From: Dactylis glomerata
Taxonomy: Eukaryota > Streptophyta > Magnoliopsida > Poales > Poaceae
Reading direction: 5' to 3'
Length of the DNA stretch: 64,000 nucleotides
Assembly: GCA_007115705.1 (NCBI GenBank)
Contig: QXEO01000828.1
Location: 943,241 to 1,007,240, forward strand
Positions within the stretch are counted from its first letter, which is position 1. Each line of letters starts with the position of its first letter. The translations under genes were made by a program, and so were the position numbers. Under the pieces are notes generated by a model. That model did no database searches, was not told where the DNA came from, and saw only the letters and a list, made by a program, of their open reading frames with translations. This document shows, in pieces, positions 49,982-60,667 of this stretch.

Positions 49982-51027
49982 TTACATGAATTTAAGCTGC
50001 TTGGAGGCTGCGCAGGTGAATCCCAAGTCTTTGTGTTGGGCCATGAACGCATGCACGTTCACGGTCGTTCCAACTCTAGCGCCGCCTCTGCCAATGGATT
50101 TAGCATGGTTCACTAGGCAGTTGAAGTCGGTGGCGCGGAGCTTCCTGTTGCAGAAGGGGCACCTATAAATGCCTCGAGCAAAGTGGCCATCGTAATGGCC
50201 GGACTGCAGCCTCCCGAGGACATGACGAGTCTTGGTGTGGAAGGACTTGTCGTCGCTGTCGACGTTGCTGCTCTGCACCTATCTCGTAGCACCAAAGATC
50301 GTGCAAAAAACATGGAGTCAATTGCAATGGTGATGGAACAGAGAGTGAACAAAAGATCATGCATGATAATATGGGCATGAACAGAGAGTGAACACACTTA
50401 TATCCAAGATTTGAGTTACTGAACCAAAGATCATGCACAACAAATTTGTACACACCAATTGTTCACTAACCAAACCCTGAATCAATTTGTGCCCAAATAT
50501 TCATCATCATCAGCACAAATTAACCGGATGGGATTGATTACTCACATAAGTTAACCGAATCTTAAACAAAAGCAAATCACAAACACTAATAATGCAAGAT
50601 CTAGAACTAGGAACAGACGAACCCTAATAACGCAAGATCTAACACAAAAGGATTGAACTAGGAACAGATGAACCCTAATAACGCAAGATCTAACACAAAA
50701 GGGTTGAACTAGGAACAGACGAACCATAATAACGCTAGATCTAACAAAAAAAGATTGAAATGGGATAAGAACAAGGGAACAAAGGGTTACCTCTGGCTCG
50801 TCATCGACGATGCTGGTGTCGTAGGGGTTCTCTGGCGTGACGTATGACACTAGTTCATATGGGTCCCAAGCGATGGGGGCCTGGACGGGGGTGGCGGCCG
50901 ATGCGCCGGCGGCTGATTTGCTGGCGGCTACGTCGGAAGCAGCGACAGGGGCCTGGATGGGGGCGGCGGCCGATGCGCCGGCGGCTACGTTGGAAGCGTC
51001 GACAATGGGCATCTCATTCTTCTCCAT
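49982..51027 (-). CDS. XS-1: zf-XS-like zinc-finger protein gene, M1 copy
   Basis: Minus-strand exons 51027-50791 and 50278-49982, with a GT-AG intron in phase 0, encode about 177 residues. Exon 1 encodes MEKNEMPIVDASNVAAG, an Ala/Pro-rich stretch with APIQAPVAASDVA modules, and NPYDTSIVDDEPE. Exon 2 encodes QSGHYDGHFARGIYRCPFC with a later NHAKSIG, giving a C-x2-C...H finger. The layout (short G-Y segment, CPFC, then NHA.S.G and KHK.LG) resembles the zf-XS domain of SGS3/IDN2-like RNA-silencing proteins; this assignment is by motif only. One base is missing near the end (CAAAGACTTG against CAAAGCACTTG in XS-3), so the last 12 or so residues are shifted compared with the IHLRSLQA end of the other copies. 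Otherwise open. Confidence 0.6.
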
Positions 51028-51039
51028 CGTTGGCGGTTT

Positions 51040-52214
51040 TCTTCGGGGTTTTTTCTTCGGTTGTGGAGAAGATGATGGGACAGGAGAGGCGGTTACAGTG
51101 AGAATGAGAGAGTGGGCGAGCATCGAGGGAGAGAAAGAGGGGCTCTATAAAGACGAAGGTGGCGTGTACCGCAACACGCGTCCGCTATGCACGGCTGCAG
51201 CGTGCACCGCGACACGAGGCTAACCCTGGGACGTTTGGTGTACTCAGTTATAACCTCGGGCCTTATACAGAAATTTTATCTGTACTCAGTTTTCCCCTCG
51301 AGTACTTAGACTGGCAAGTGCAATATACTCAGTTCTACCCTCAAGAAGCTGGTCAACAGAGAGTCAACAAATGAGATTAACATAGCTAATTGAGTCATTT
51401 CATGCGCAAAAAAATCAAAAAATAAATAAAAACATAGTGGCACCTACTCATGGAGTCTTCCTACGCAACCGGCCACCTAGGAAACCTTAACAAACATAGA
51501 TAAATCAAGTTTTACCACAAATTGCCACTTCTCAGAATCACTAATAGCTATGAAGATGCATAGTTTTCCACTCAAACCCCTTTGCAAAACATCTTCCCTA
51601 AAACATAGTTTGTCTAAATGAGGCCATAATTGTCACACTCATGTATATTTGAATTGCAAATAATTTGATATAGCCCAATATGAATTATATTGTACAAAAC
51701 ACGCATTTTTCATTTTGTAGTTCTTTTATTTGAATCCCTTAGTCTATTTACTATTTACTTGCTCTTGGTTTCTTAGTACTACTCAGTTTTGCCCTCAAGT
51801 ACTGTCACAAATGCTCACAGAAGCCCAAACTTATCCTGATTGGTTGAGCCGTTGTCACACGGATCAACTCCACCAACCGTTGATCCACTGATCTAACGGG
51901 CAGTATACCCATCTCCGTCTCTTCGTGGCCACCCCTCTCTCTCTCTCTTCGTGGCCACCCCTCTCTCTCTGTCGGTGGACAGTGCCACCCCTCTATTTAT
52001 GTGAAATAACGAGTTTGCTACGTAACTATATTCCCTCTATTTATGCATTATTTTCCATGATCTAAAAATGTTAAACTAAAAAGTGGTATAATTTTGGTGT
52101 AAACAAGAGACATACATATTTGCGGATTTTGGTGAATGCATTATTTGTCACCCCTCTAACAATTATCAACTCTCTTTAGCATTCCTTTTCTTTTAGGGAA
52201 TATAGTTTGGGATA
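51040..52214. other. M1 leader region and first array unit
   Basis: Upstream of XS-1: TIR-like phrases (CTCAGTTTTCCCCTCGAGTA near 51281, CTCAGTTTTGCCCTCAAGTA near 51783), CT-rich runs at 51935-51970, and from about 52070 one unit of the 159-bp array. Compared with M2 and M3 it lacks the second arm of the long hairpin. The M2 insertion cuts the array at 52215. Confidence 0.6.
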
Positions 52215-52700
52215 GGGATTTCTATTTTCATGCCCTCGGGTCCTTAGTTGTACTCAGTTTTCCCCAGCTCCTTAGTTTTTCCTCAGTTTTGCCCAAGCCC
52301 TTGTCTAAAACCCTCACAAGGAGCTCGAACGGGAGGAATCCCGTTCAGTTGACCGTTCCGTGCTGACGAGTGGGGTCGCGTCGTGTGGGACCGCATCGTG
52401 TGGGGCTAGTAGAAAGGGACCGCATGGGACAGGACGAGACCGTGTTTGGTCATACGAGCGGAGTTGGGGCCATAGCATGTGGGGTCGTAGCGTGTGGAGC
52501 CATGTGGGTTCGGGACGTGGACACGAGTGGTTTCTGTCTCTTTCGCCCAGATTAGCAGTTTTCAATGCACCTTTTTCCTCTCTCTCGCTCGATCTCATTC
52601 ATTCTTGATTGCCCAAATTGGTAGCAAATCTAGAGCAGCTTCTCCTTCTATTTTTTAATGCCATTCATTTCTTTATGCCTTCGTTTTACCCAATCAGGTA

Positions 52701-52803
52701 CTCCCTCCAATCCATATTACTCTTCACTAATACGGATGTATCAACCACTAAAATGTGTTTAGATACAACCACATTAGCGAAGAGTAATATGGATCGGAGA
52801 GAG
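52701..52803. mobile_element. Stowaway (Tc1/mariner) MITE
   Basis: 103 bp with CTCCCTCCAATCCATATTAC at the left end and its imperfect complement at the right, flanked by TA duplications (52699-52700 and 52804-52805). The matching position in M1 (49856-49866, CAATCAGGTAGGA) is an empty site with a single TA. The insertion is therefore specific to M2 and younger than the split of the copies. Confidence 0.9.
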
Positions 52804-52942
52804 TAGGAAATCTAGGGCACAAATCCAGAGAAAATATACGATAAGCTGCATACATCAGCCAACATAGCATAGATAACAGTAGGGACCCATAACAGTACTA
52901 CCGACCGAGATCCAACATCAGCTACATTTTACATGAATGGGA

Positions 52943-54132
52943 TTAAGCTTGGAGGCTGCGCAGGTGAATCCCAAGTGCTTTGTGTTTGGCCATGAACGCA
53001 TGCACGTTCACGGCCGTTCCAACTCTAGCGCCGCCAATGGCTCTGCCAATGGATTTGGCATGGTTCACCGGGCAGTTGAAGTCGGTGGCGCGGAGCTTCC
53101 TGTTGCAGAAGGGGCACTTGTAAATGCCTCGAGCAAAGTGGCAATCGTAATGGCCGGACTGCAGCCTCCTGAGGATGTGACGAGTCGTGGTGTGGAAGGA
53201 CTCGTCATCGCTGTCGACGTTGCTGCTCTGCACCTGTCACGTAGCACCAAAGATCGAAAAACATGGAGTTAATTGCAGCGATGATGGAACAGAGAGTGAA
53301 CAAAAGATCATGCATGATAATATGGGCACGAAAAAAAGAGGTAGCCTCAGTTACATTTGACACACTTATATCCAGGATTTGAGTTAGTGAACCAAAGATC
53401 ATGCACAACAAATTTGTACACACCAATTGTTCACTGACCAAACCCTGAATCAATTTGTGCCCAAATATTCATCATCATCAGCACAAATTAACCGGATGGG
53501 ATTGATTACTCACATAAGTTAACCAAATCTTAAACAAAAGCAAATCACAAACACTAATAACGCAAGATCTAGAACTAGGAACAGACGAACCCTAATAACG
53601 CAAGATCTAACACGCAAGATCTAGAACTAGGAACAGACAAACCCTAATTACGCAAGATCTAACACAAAAGGATTGAACTAGGAACAGATGAACCCTAATA
53701 ACGCAAGATCTAACATAAAATTATAGAACTAGGAACAGACAAACCCTAATAACGCAAGATCTAACACAAAAAGGATTGAAATGGGATAAGAACAAGGGAA
53801 CAAAGGGTTACCTCCTTGTCGTCGATGATGCTGGTGTCGTAGGGGTTCTCTGGGGTGAAGTACAACTCTTGTTCGTACGGGTCCCAATCGATGGGGAACT
53901 GGACGGGGGTGTCGGCCAATGCGTCGGCGGCTGATGCGCCAGCGGCTACGTCAGAAGCAGCGACGGGGGCCTAGACGGGGGCGGCGGCCGATCCGCCGGT
54001 GGCTGATGCGCCGGCGGCTACGTTCAAAGCAGCGATAGGGTCCTAGATGGGGGCGGCGGCCGATGCGCTGGCGGCCGATGCGCCGGCGGCTATGTCGGAA
54101 GCGCTGACAATGGGCATCTCATTCTTCTCCAT
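52943..54132 (-). pseudogene. XS-2: zf-XS-like gene, M2 copy, two internal stops in exon 1
   Basis: Exons correspond to 54132-53812 and 53233-52943. Exon 1 has MEKNEMPIVSASDIAAG and three Ala/Pro modules, but two CAG codons of the VQAP/IQDP type have become TAG, both CpG-independent C-to-T changes. Exon 2 is open for 96 residues with YKCPFCNRKLRATDF and the standard IHLRSLQA end. It has one more Ala-rich module than XS-1. Non-functional unless translation starts downstream. Confidence 0.7.
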
Positions 54133-54959
54133 CGCCGGGGTTTTTTCTTTGGGGTTTTTTTGACGCGAAGTGGAGAAGATGATGGGACAGGAGAGACGGT
54201 TGCAGTGAGAATGAGAGAGTGGGCGAGCATCGAGGGAGAGAAAGAGGGGCTCTATAAAGACGAAGGTGGTGTGTACCGCAACACGCGTCCACTATGCACG
54301 GCTGCAGCGTGCACCGCGACACGAGGCTAACCCTTCGACGTTTGGTGTACTCAGTTCTAACCTCGGGCCTTATACAGAAATTTTATCTGTACTCAGTTTT
54401 CCCCTCGAGTACTTAGACTGGCAAGTGCAATATACTCAGTTCTACCCTCAAGTAGCTGGTCAACAGAGAGTCAACAAATGAGATTAACATAGCTAATTAA
54501 GTCATTTCATGCGCAAAATAAATCCAAAAAAATAAAAACATAGTGGCACCTACTCATGGAGTCTTCCTACGCAACCTGCCACCTAGGAAACCTTAACAAA
54601 CATAGATAAATAAAGTTTTACCACAAATTGCCACTTCTCAGAATCACTAGTAGCTATGAAGATGCATGGTTTTCCACTCAAACCCCTTTGCAAAACATCT
54701 TCCCCAAAATATAGTTTGTCTAAATGAGGCCATAATTGTCACACTCATGTATATTTGAATTGCAAATAATTTGATGTAGCCCAATATGAATTATATTGTA
54801 CAAAACATGCATTTTTCATTTTGTAATTCTTTTGTTTGAATCCCTTAGTCTATTTACTATTTACGTGCCCTTGGTTTCTTAGTACTACTCAGTTTTGCCC
54901 TCAAGTACTGTCACAAATGCTCACAGAAGCCCAAACTTATCCTGATTGGTTGAGCCGTT

Positions 54960-55113
54960 GTCACATGGATCGACTCCACCAACCGTTGATCCACTGATCT
55001 AATGGGCAGTATACCCCTGTCCGTCTCTTCGTGGCCATCCCTCTCTCTCTCTTCGTGGCCACCCCTCTCTCTCTGTCGGTGGATCAACGGTTGGTGGAGT
55101 CGATCCGTGTGAC
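54960..55113. repeat. Long hairpin in the M2 leader
   Basis: Arms of 35 bp (54960-54994 and 55079-55113) are inverted repeats with one or two mismatches. Each contains GGTTGGTGGAGTCGATCC or its complement. The loop of about 84 bp holds CT repeats and two copies of TCTTCGTGGCCA. The same structure occurs in M3. Confidence 0.8.
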
Positions 55114-55189
55114 AAGAGACATGCATTTATGGATTATTTTGCCACGTAACTATATTCTCTCTATTTATGCATTATTTTCCATGATTTAA

Positions 55190-56115
55190 AAATGTTAAAC
55201 TAAAAAGTGGTATAATTTTGGTGTAAACAAGAGACATACATATTTGCGGATTTTGGTGAATGGATTATTTATCACCCCTCTAACAATTATCAACTATCTT
55301 TAGCATTCCTTTTCTTTTAGGGAATATAGTTTTGGTAATTTGAAACGGCCCAAAAGTGGTATAATTTTGGTAGAAACATGAGACTTACATATTTGGCATA
55401 TTTGGGGGATTTCGGTGAATGGATTATTTATCACCCCTCTAACAATTATCAACTATCTTTAGCATTCCTTTTCTTTTAGAAAATATAGTTTTGGCAATTT
55501 GAAATGGCCCAAAAGTGGTATAAATTTGGTAGAAACATGAGACATACATATTTGGCATATTTGGGGGATTTCGGTGAATGGATTATTTATCACCCCTCTA
55601 ACAATTATCAACTATCTTTAGCATTTCTTTTTTTAGGGAATATAGTTTTGGCAATTTGAAACGGCCCAAAAGTGGTATAATTTTGGTAGAAACATGAGAC
55701 ATACATATTTGGCATATTTGGGGGATTTCGGTGAATGGATTATTTATCACCCCTCTAACAAATCAACTATCTTTAGCATTCCTTTTTTTAGGGAATATAG
55801 TTTTGGCAATTTGAAATGGCCCAAAAGTGGTATAATTTTGGTAAAAACATGAGACATACATATTTGGCATATTTGGGGGATTTCGGTGAATGGATTATTT
55901 ATCACCCCTCTAACAATTATCAACTTTCTTTAGCATTCCTTTTCTTTTAGGGAATATAGTTTGGGATATAGTTTTGGTTTTTTGAAACGTCCCAAAAGTG
56001 GTATAATTTTGGTATAAACATGAGACATACATATTTGTGGGATTTCGGTGAATGCATTATTTGTCACCACTCTAACAATTATCAACTATCTTTAGCATTC
56101 CTATATTCCCTAACA
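55190..56115. repeat. M2 tandem array, about 159-bp unit, six copies
   Basis: CACCCCTCTAACA recurs at about 55273, 55432, 55591, 55748 and 55907, and as CACCACTCTAACA at 56067; spacing is mostly 159 bp. Each unit carries CCAAAAGTGGTATAA(T/A)TTTGG and GGTGAATGGATTATTTATC. The unit has no long open frame and lies between GRF-2 and XS-2. Confidence 0.88.
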
Positions 56116-56241
56116 CTTAATTTTTTTGGTAATTTCGATGAATGCACACACTAACTTTGAAAATAACTACAAGTACATGTAACTGAATAATGGATTTGTA
56201 ACAAGGGATCCCTTGTAACAACTTCTAGCGCTTGATGAGCA

Positions 56242-56820
56242 ATGATAAGGATCCAATCGCAATTATACAACAACAAAAAACAACCAGCCATCAGATTAGC
56301 TTGCTTCTTCAACTCGATCAGCTGTTTTAACTGCTTGTTCATTTTCTTCAGTTCTCCCTTCACTTCCACCAGTTCTGCATTGGGAGCATTAGGCATAATC
56401 GGAACGGCTCCTCTCTCCGCCGCATTCTCTACAGCAAGTCCCCCCTCCCAAATTGCGCTCCCCAATAGCGCCAATTGATTCCTGCAATTTAAGCCTCTAA
56501 ACGTACACATCGATCCACTTGAAATACCTGCATTTCTTCAGGATCTGAAAACAACAACGTGAACCCTAAATCCCAAATTTGAGGGAATAAGAAGAAAATT
56601 GAGAGAAAACAGAGCAATTGGAGCGAGATCTAACCTTATCCCCCTCTCTATATGGCAAGCTCTCGCATGCAAGGAACTCACGTCCACGGTTGCCATTGTC
56701 GTCCGTCTTACAGATCGACCGCTTTAGAGGCTCCTGGCGTGGGTAGTCAGGGCATCTTGTCAAAGGCACGGGTCCATACTGCGGCCATGAAGAATGGGAG
56801 GTCGAAGAGAAACTAGACAT
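56242..56820 (-). pseudogene. GRF-2: GRF zinc-finger gene, M2 copy, stop and frameshift in exon 2
   Basis: Minus-strand exon 1 is 56820-56635, starting MSSFSSTSHSSWPQYGPVP and including RCPDYPRQEP and NRGREFLACESLPYREGD; a zinc Cys has become Tyr (CPDC to CPDY). Exon 2 starts at 56544 with KKCRYFKWIDVYV followed by a TAG. The coiled-coil-like tail (VEVKGELKKMNKQLKQLIEL) lies in another frame because two bases are missing compared with GRF-3. Dead copy. Confidence 0.72.
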
Positions 56821-56999
56821 CACCCGCCTGCCGGAGAAGGGCTGCCACTGGCGGAGAAGAAGAACAATGGTGCGCGGGGAAAGAAAGGGGAAGCAATGGC
56901 ACGGGCACGGGCGCGGGCCTGGCTCGGGCTCCAATTTTGCAACGGTCACCTGGGTAAGCTATGGGTCCGGCGCGCTAACGTGGACAAGTTGTGGGTCCC

Positions 57000-57203
57000 A
57001 CGATGATCTGGATAAGTGGAGACGTGTCCACTGCGGGGCACCAACAGCGGCCCCACTTGCCAGCACCAACAAACGGTCAACTAAATGGGATTCCTCCCGT
57101 CCGAGCTCCTTGTGAGGGTTTCAGACAAGCGCTTGGGCAAAACTGAGGAAAAACTAAGCGGCTGGGGAAAACTGAGCACAACTAAGGACCCGAGGGCACG
57201 AAA
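57000..57203 (-). repeat. M2 right terminal inverted repeat, truncated tip
   Basis: Complement of the left TIR: CAACTAAATGGGATTCCTCC, GGAAAAACTAAGCGGCTGGG and AACTAAGGACCCGAGGGCAC, then an abrupt switch to array sequence at 57204. Confidence 0.75.
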
Positions 57204-57829
57204 TTTGAAATGGCCCAAAAGTGGTATAATTTTAGTATAAACATGAGGCATACATATTTGAGGGATTTCGGTGAATGGATTATTTATCACCCCTCTAACA
57301 ATTATCAACTATCTTTAGCGTTCCTTTTCTTTTAGGGAATATAGGTTTGGTAATTTGAAATGGCCCAAAAGTGGTATAATTTTGGTAGAAACATGAGACA
57401 TACATATTTGGCATATTTGGGGGATTTCGGTGAATGGATTATTTATCACCCCTCTAACAATTATCAACTTTCTTTAGCATTCCTTTTCTTTTAGGGAATA
57501 TAGTTTTGGTAATTTGAAATGGCCCAAAAGTGGTATAATTTTGGTAGAAACATGAGACATACATATTTGGCATATTTGGGGGATTTCGGTGAATAGATTA
57601 TTTATCACCCCTCTAACAATTATCAACTTTCTTTTGCATTCCTTTTCTTTTAGGGAATATAGTTTGGGATATAGTTTTGGTTATTTGAAACGTCCCAAAA
57701 GTGGTATAATTTTGGTATAAACATGAGACATACATATTTGTGGGATTTTGGTGAATGCATTATTTGTCACCCCTCTAACAATTATCAACTATCTTTAGCA
57801 TTCCTATATTCCCTAACACTTAAATTTTT
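57204..57829. repeat. M1 tandem array continued, four units
   Basis: CACCCCTCTAACA occurs at about 57289, 57448, 57607 and 57766, period 159 bp, in the same orientation as the M2 array. The stretch is the continuation of the M1 array cut by M2. It ends in CCCTAACACTTAAATTTTT, where M3 is inserted. Confidence 0.85.
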
Positions 57830-58223
57830 GAGATTTCTATTTTCGTGCCCTCAGGTCGTTAGTTGTGCTCAGTTTTCCCCAGCCGCTTAGTTTTTCCTCA
57901 GTTTTGCCCAAGCCCTTGTCTGAAACTCTCACAAGGAGCTCGGACGGGAGGAATCCCGTTAAGTTGACCGTTGGTTGGTGCTGGCAAGTGGGGCCGATGT
58001 TTGTGCCCCGCAGTGGACACGCCTCCACTTATCCAGATCATCGTGGGACCCGCAACTTGTCCACGTTAGCGCGCCAGACCCACAGCTTACCCAGGTGCCC
58101 GTTGCAAAATGGGAGCCCGAGCCAGCCCCGCGCCCGTGCCCGTGCCATTGCTTCCCCCTTCTTTCCCCGCGCCCCATTGTTCTTCTTCTCCAGCAGCGGC
58201 AGCCCTTCCCCGGCAGGCGGGTG

Positions 58224-58778
58224 ATGTCTAGTTTCTCTTCGACCTCCCGTTCTTCATGGCCGCAGTATGGACCCGTGCCTTTGACAAGATGCCCTGACTG
58301 CCCACGCCAAGAGCCTCTGAAGCGGTCGATCTGTAAGACGAACGACAACGGCAACCATGGATGTGAGTTCCTTGCATGCGAGAGCTTGCCATATAGAGAG
58401 GGGGATAAGGTTAGATCTCGCTCCAATTGCTCTGTTTTCTCTCGATTTTCTTATTATTCCCTCGAATTTGGGATTTAGGGTTCACGTTGTTGTTTTCAGA
58501 TCCTGAAGAAATGCAGGTATTTCGAGTGGATCGATGTGTACGTTCAGAGGCTTAAATTGCAGGAATCAATTGGCAGTATTGGGGAGCGCAATTTGGGAGG
58601 GGGGGCACTTGCTGTAGAGAATGCGGTGGAGAGAGGGGCCATCCCGATTATGCCTAATGCTCCCAATGCAGAACTGGTGGAAGTGAAGGGAGAACTGAAG
58701 AAAATGAACAAGCAGTTAAAGCAGCTGATCGAGTTGAAGAAGCAAGCTAATCTGATGGCTGGTTTTTTTGTTGTATAA
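58224..58778 (+). CDS. GRF-3: small GRF-type zinc-finger protein gene, intact
   Basis: Exons 58224-58409 and 58500-58778 with a GT-AG intron in phase 0 give 154 residues with no internal stop. The zinc finger has candidate ligands Cys23, Cys26 (RCPDCPRQEP), Cys52 (EFLACES) and Cys67 (KKCRYFEWIDVYV), with the F.W.D ending typical of zf-GRF domains, which bind single-stranded nucleic acid in enzymes such as APE2 and topoisomerase III. A Gly/Ala linker then leads to a charged helix (VEVKGELKKMNKQLKQLIEL) likely to form a coiled coil, and a short hydrophobic end. The signature Gly-Arg is Gly46-Cys47 here (TGT), while GRF-1 and GRF-2 keep Gly-Arg. Similar short GRF proteins are common in Triticeae genomes. 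It lies inside M3, upstream of XS-3. Confidence 0.75.
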
Positions 58779-58914
58779 TTGCGATCGAATTCTTATCATT
58801 GCTCGTCAAGTGCTAGAAGTTGTTACAAGGGATCCCTTGTTACAAATCCATTATTCAGTTACATGTACTTGTAGTTGTTTTCAAAGTTAGTGTGTGCATT
58901 CACCGAAATTACCA

Positions 58915-59640
58915 AAAAAAAAATAAGTGTTAGGGAATATAGGAATGCTAAAGATAGTTGATAATTGTTAGAGGGGTGACAAATAATGCATTCACCGAAA
59001 TCCCACAAATATGTATGTCTCATGTTTATACCAAAAGTATACCACTTTTGGGACGTTTCAAATAACCAAAACTATATCCCAAACTATATTCCCTAAAAGA
59101 AAAGGAATGCTAAAGAAAGTTGATAATTGTTAGAGGGGTGATAAATAATCCATTCACCGAAATCCCACAAATATGCCAAATATGTTTGTCTCATGTTTCT
59201 ACCAAAATTATACCATTTTTGGGCCGTTTCAAATTGCCAAAACTATATTCCCTAAAAGAAAAGGAATGCTAAAGATAGTTGATAATTATTAGAGGGGTGA
59301 TAAATAATTCATTCACCGAAATGCCCCAAATATGCCAAACATGTATGTCTCATGTTTCTATCAAAATTATACCACTTTTGGGCCGTTTCAAATTACGAAA
59401 ACTATATTCCCTAAAAGAAAAGGAATGCTAAAGATAGTTGATAATTGTTAGAGGGGTGATAAATATGTATGCCTCATGTTTCTACCAAAATTATACCACT
59501 TTTGGGCCGTTTCAAATTACCAAAACTAAATTCCCTAAAAGAAAAGGAATGCTAAAGATAGTTGATAATTGTTAGAGGGGTGATAAATATGTATGTCTCT
59601 TGTTTACCACTTTTTAGTTTAACATTTTTAAATCATGGAA
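58915..59640. repeat. M3 tandem array, five units, inverted
   Basis: TGTTAGAGGGGTGA-type strings recur about every 120-160 bp from 58969 to 59575 as the reverse complement of the M1/M2 unit. The last units are shortened, lacking the stretch after GGGGTGATAAATA. It lies between GRF-3 and XS-3. Confidence 0.85.
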
Positions 59641-59695
59641 AATAATGCATAAATAGAGGGAATATAGTTACGTAGCAAAATAATCCATAAATGCA

Positions 59696-59847
59696 CACGG
59701 ATCGACTCCACCAACCGTTGATCCACCGACAGAGAGATAGAGGGGTGGCCACGAAGAGAGAGAGAGGGGTGGCCACGAAGAGACGGATAGGGGTATACTG
59801 CCCGTTAGATCAGTGGATCAACGGTTGGTGGAGTCGATCCGTGTGAC
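59696..59847. repeat. Long hairpin in the M3 leader
   Basis: Arms 59696-59728 and 59813-59847 pair over about 33-35 bp (CACGGATCGACTCCACCAAC and its complement). The loop holds AG-rich repeats and two copies of GGTGGCCACGAAGAGA. Confidence 0.8.
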
Positions 59848-60667
59848 AACTGCTCAACCAATCAGAATAAGTTTGGGTTTCTGTGAGCATTTGTGACAGT
59901 ACTTGAGGGCAAAACTGAGTAGTACTAAGAAACCAAGGGCACGTAAATAGTAAATAGACTAAGGGATTCAAACAAAATAATTACAAAATGAAAAATGCAT
60001 GTTTTGTATAATATAATTCATATTGGGCTACATCAAATTATTTGCAATTTAAATATACATGAGTGTGACAATTATGGCCTCATTTAGACAAACTATGTTT
60101 TGGGGAAGATGTTTTGCAAAGGGGTTTGAGTGGAAAACCATGCATCTTCATAGCTACTAGTGATTATGAGAAGTGGCAATTTGTGGTAAAACATAATTTA
60201 TCTATGTTTGTTAAGGTGGCAGGTTGCGTAGGAAGATTCCATGAGTAGGTGCCACTATGTTTTTATTTTTTTGGATTTTTTTGCGCATGAAATGACTCAA
60301 TTAGCTATGTTAATCTCATTTGTTGACTCTCTGTTGACCAGCTACTTGAGGGTAGAACTGAGTATATTGCACTTGCCAGTCTAAGTACTCAAGGGGAAAA
60401 CTGAGTACATATAAAATTTCTGAATAAGGCCCGAGGGTAGAACTGAGTACACCAAACGTCGAAGGGTTAGCCTCGTGTCGCGGTGCACGCTGCAGCCGTG
60501 CATAGCAGACGCGTGTTGCGGTACACCAAACGCCACCTTCGTCTTTATAGAGCCCCTCTCTCTCTCTCGACGCTTGCCCACTATCTCATTCTCACTGCAA
60601 CTGCCTCTCCTGTCCCATCATCTTCTCCACTTCGCGTCGAAAAACCCCCTAAGAAAAAACCCTGGCG

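Larger units (their letters stand above)
52215..57203. mobile_element. Nested Mutator-like element M2, same orientation as M1
   Basis: The left TIR starts GGGATTTCTATTTTCATGCC at 52215. The right TIR ends at about 57203 (GAGGGCACGAAA) and has lost its last 10-11 bases, so no second target duplication remains; the left 9 bp are tttgggata. The interior is collinear with M1: XS-2, leader with hairpin, six-unit array, GRF-2. It inserted in the tandem array of M1, whose remaining units continue at 57204. No transposase was found. Confidence 0.8.

Noticed and set aside
55190..56115. CRISPR-like regular repeats
   Set aside because: Units are about 159 bp and contiguous without unique spacers, in a plant transposon; it is a tandem array.
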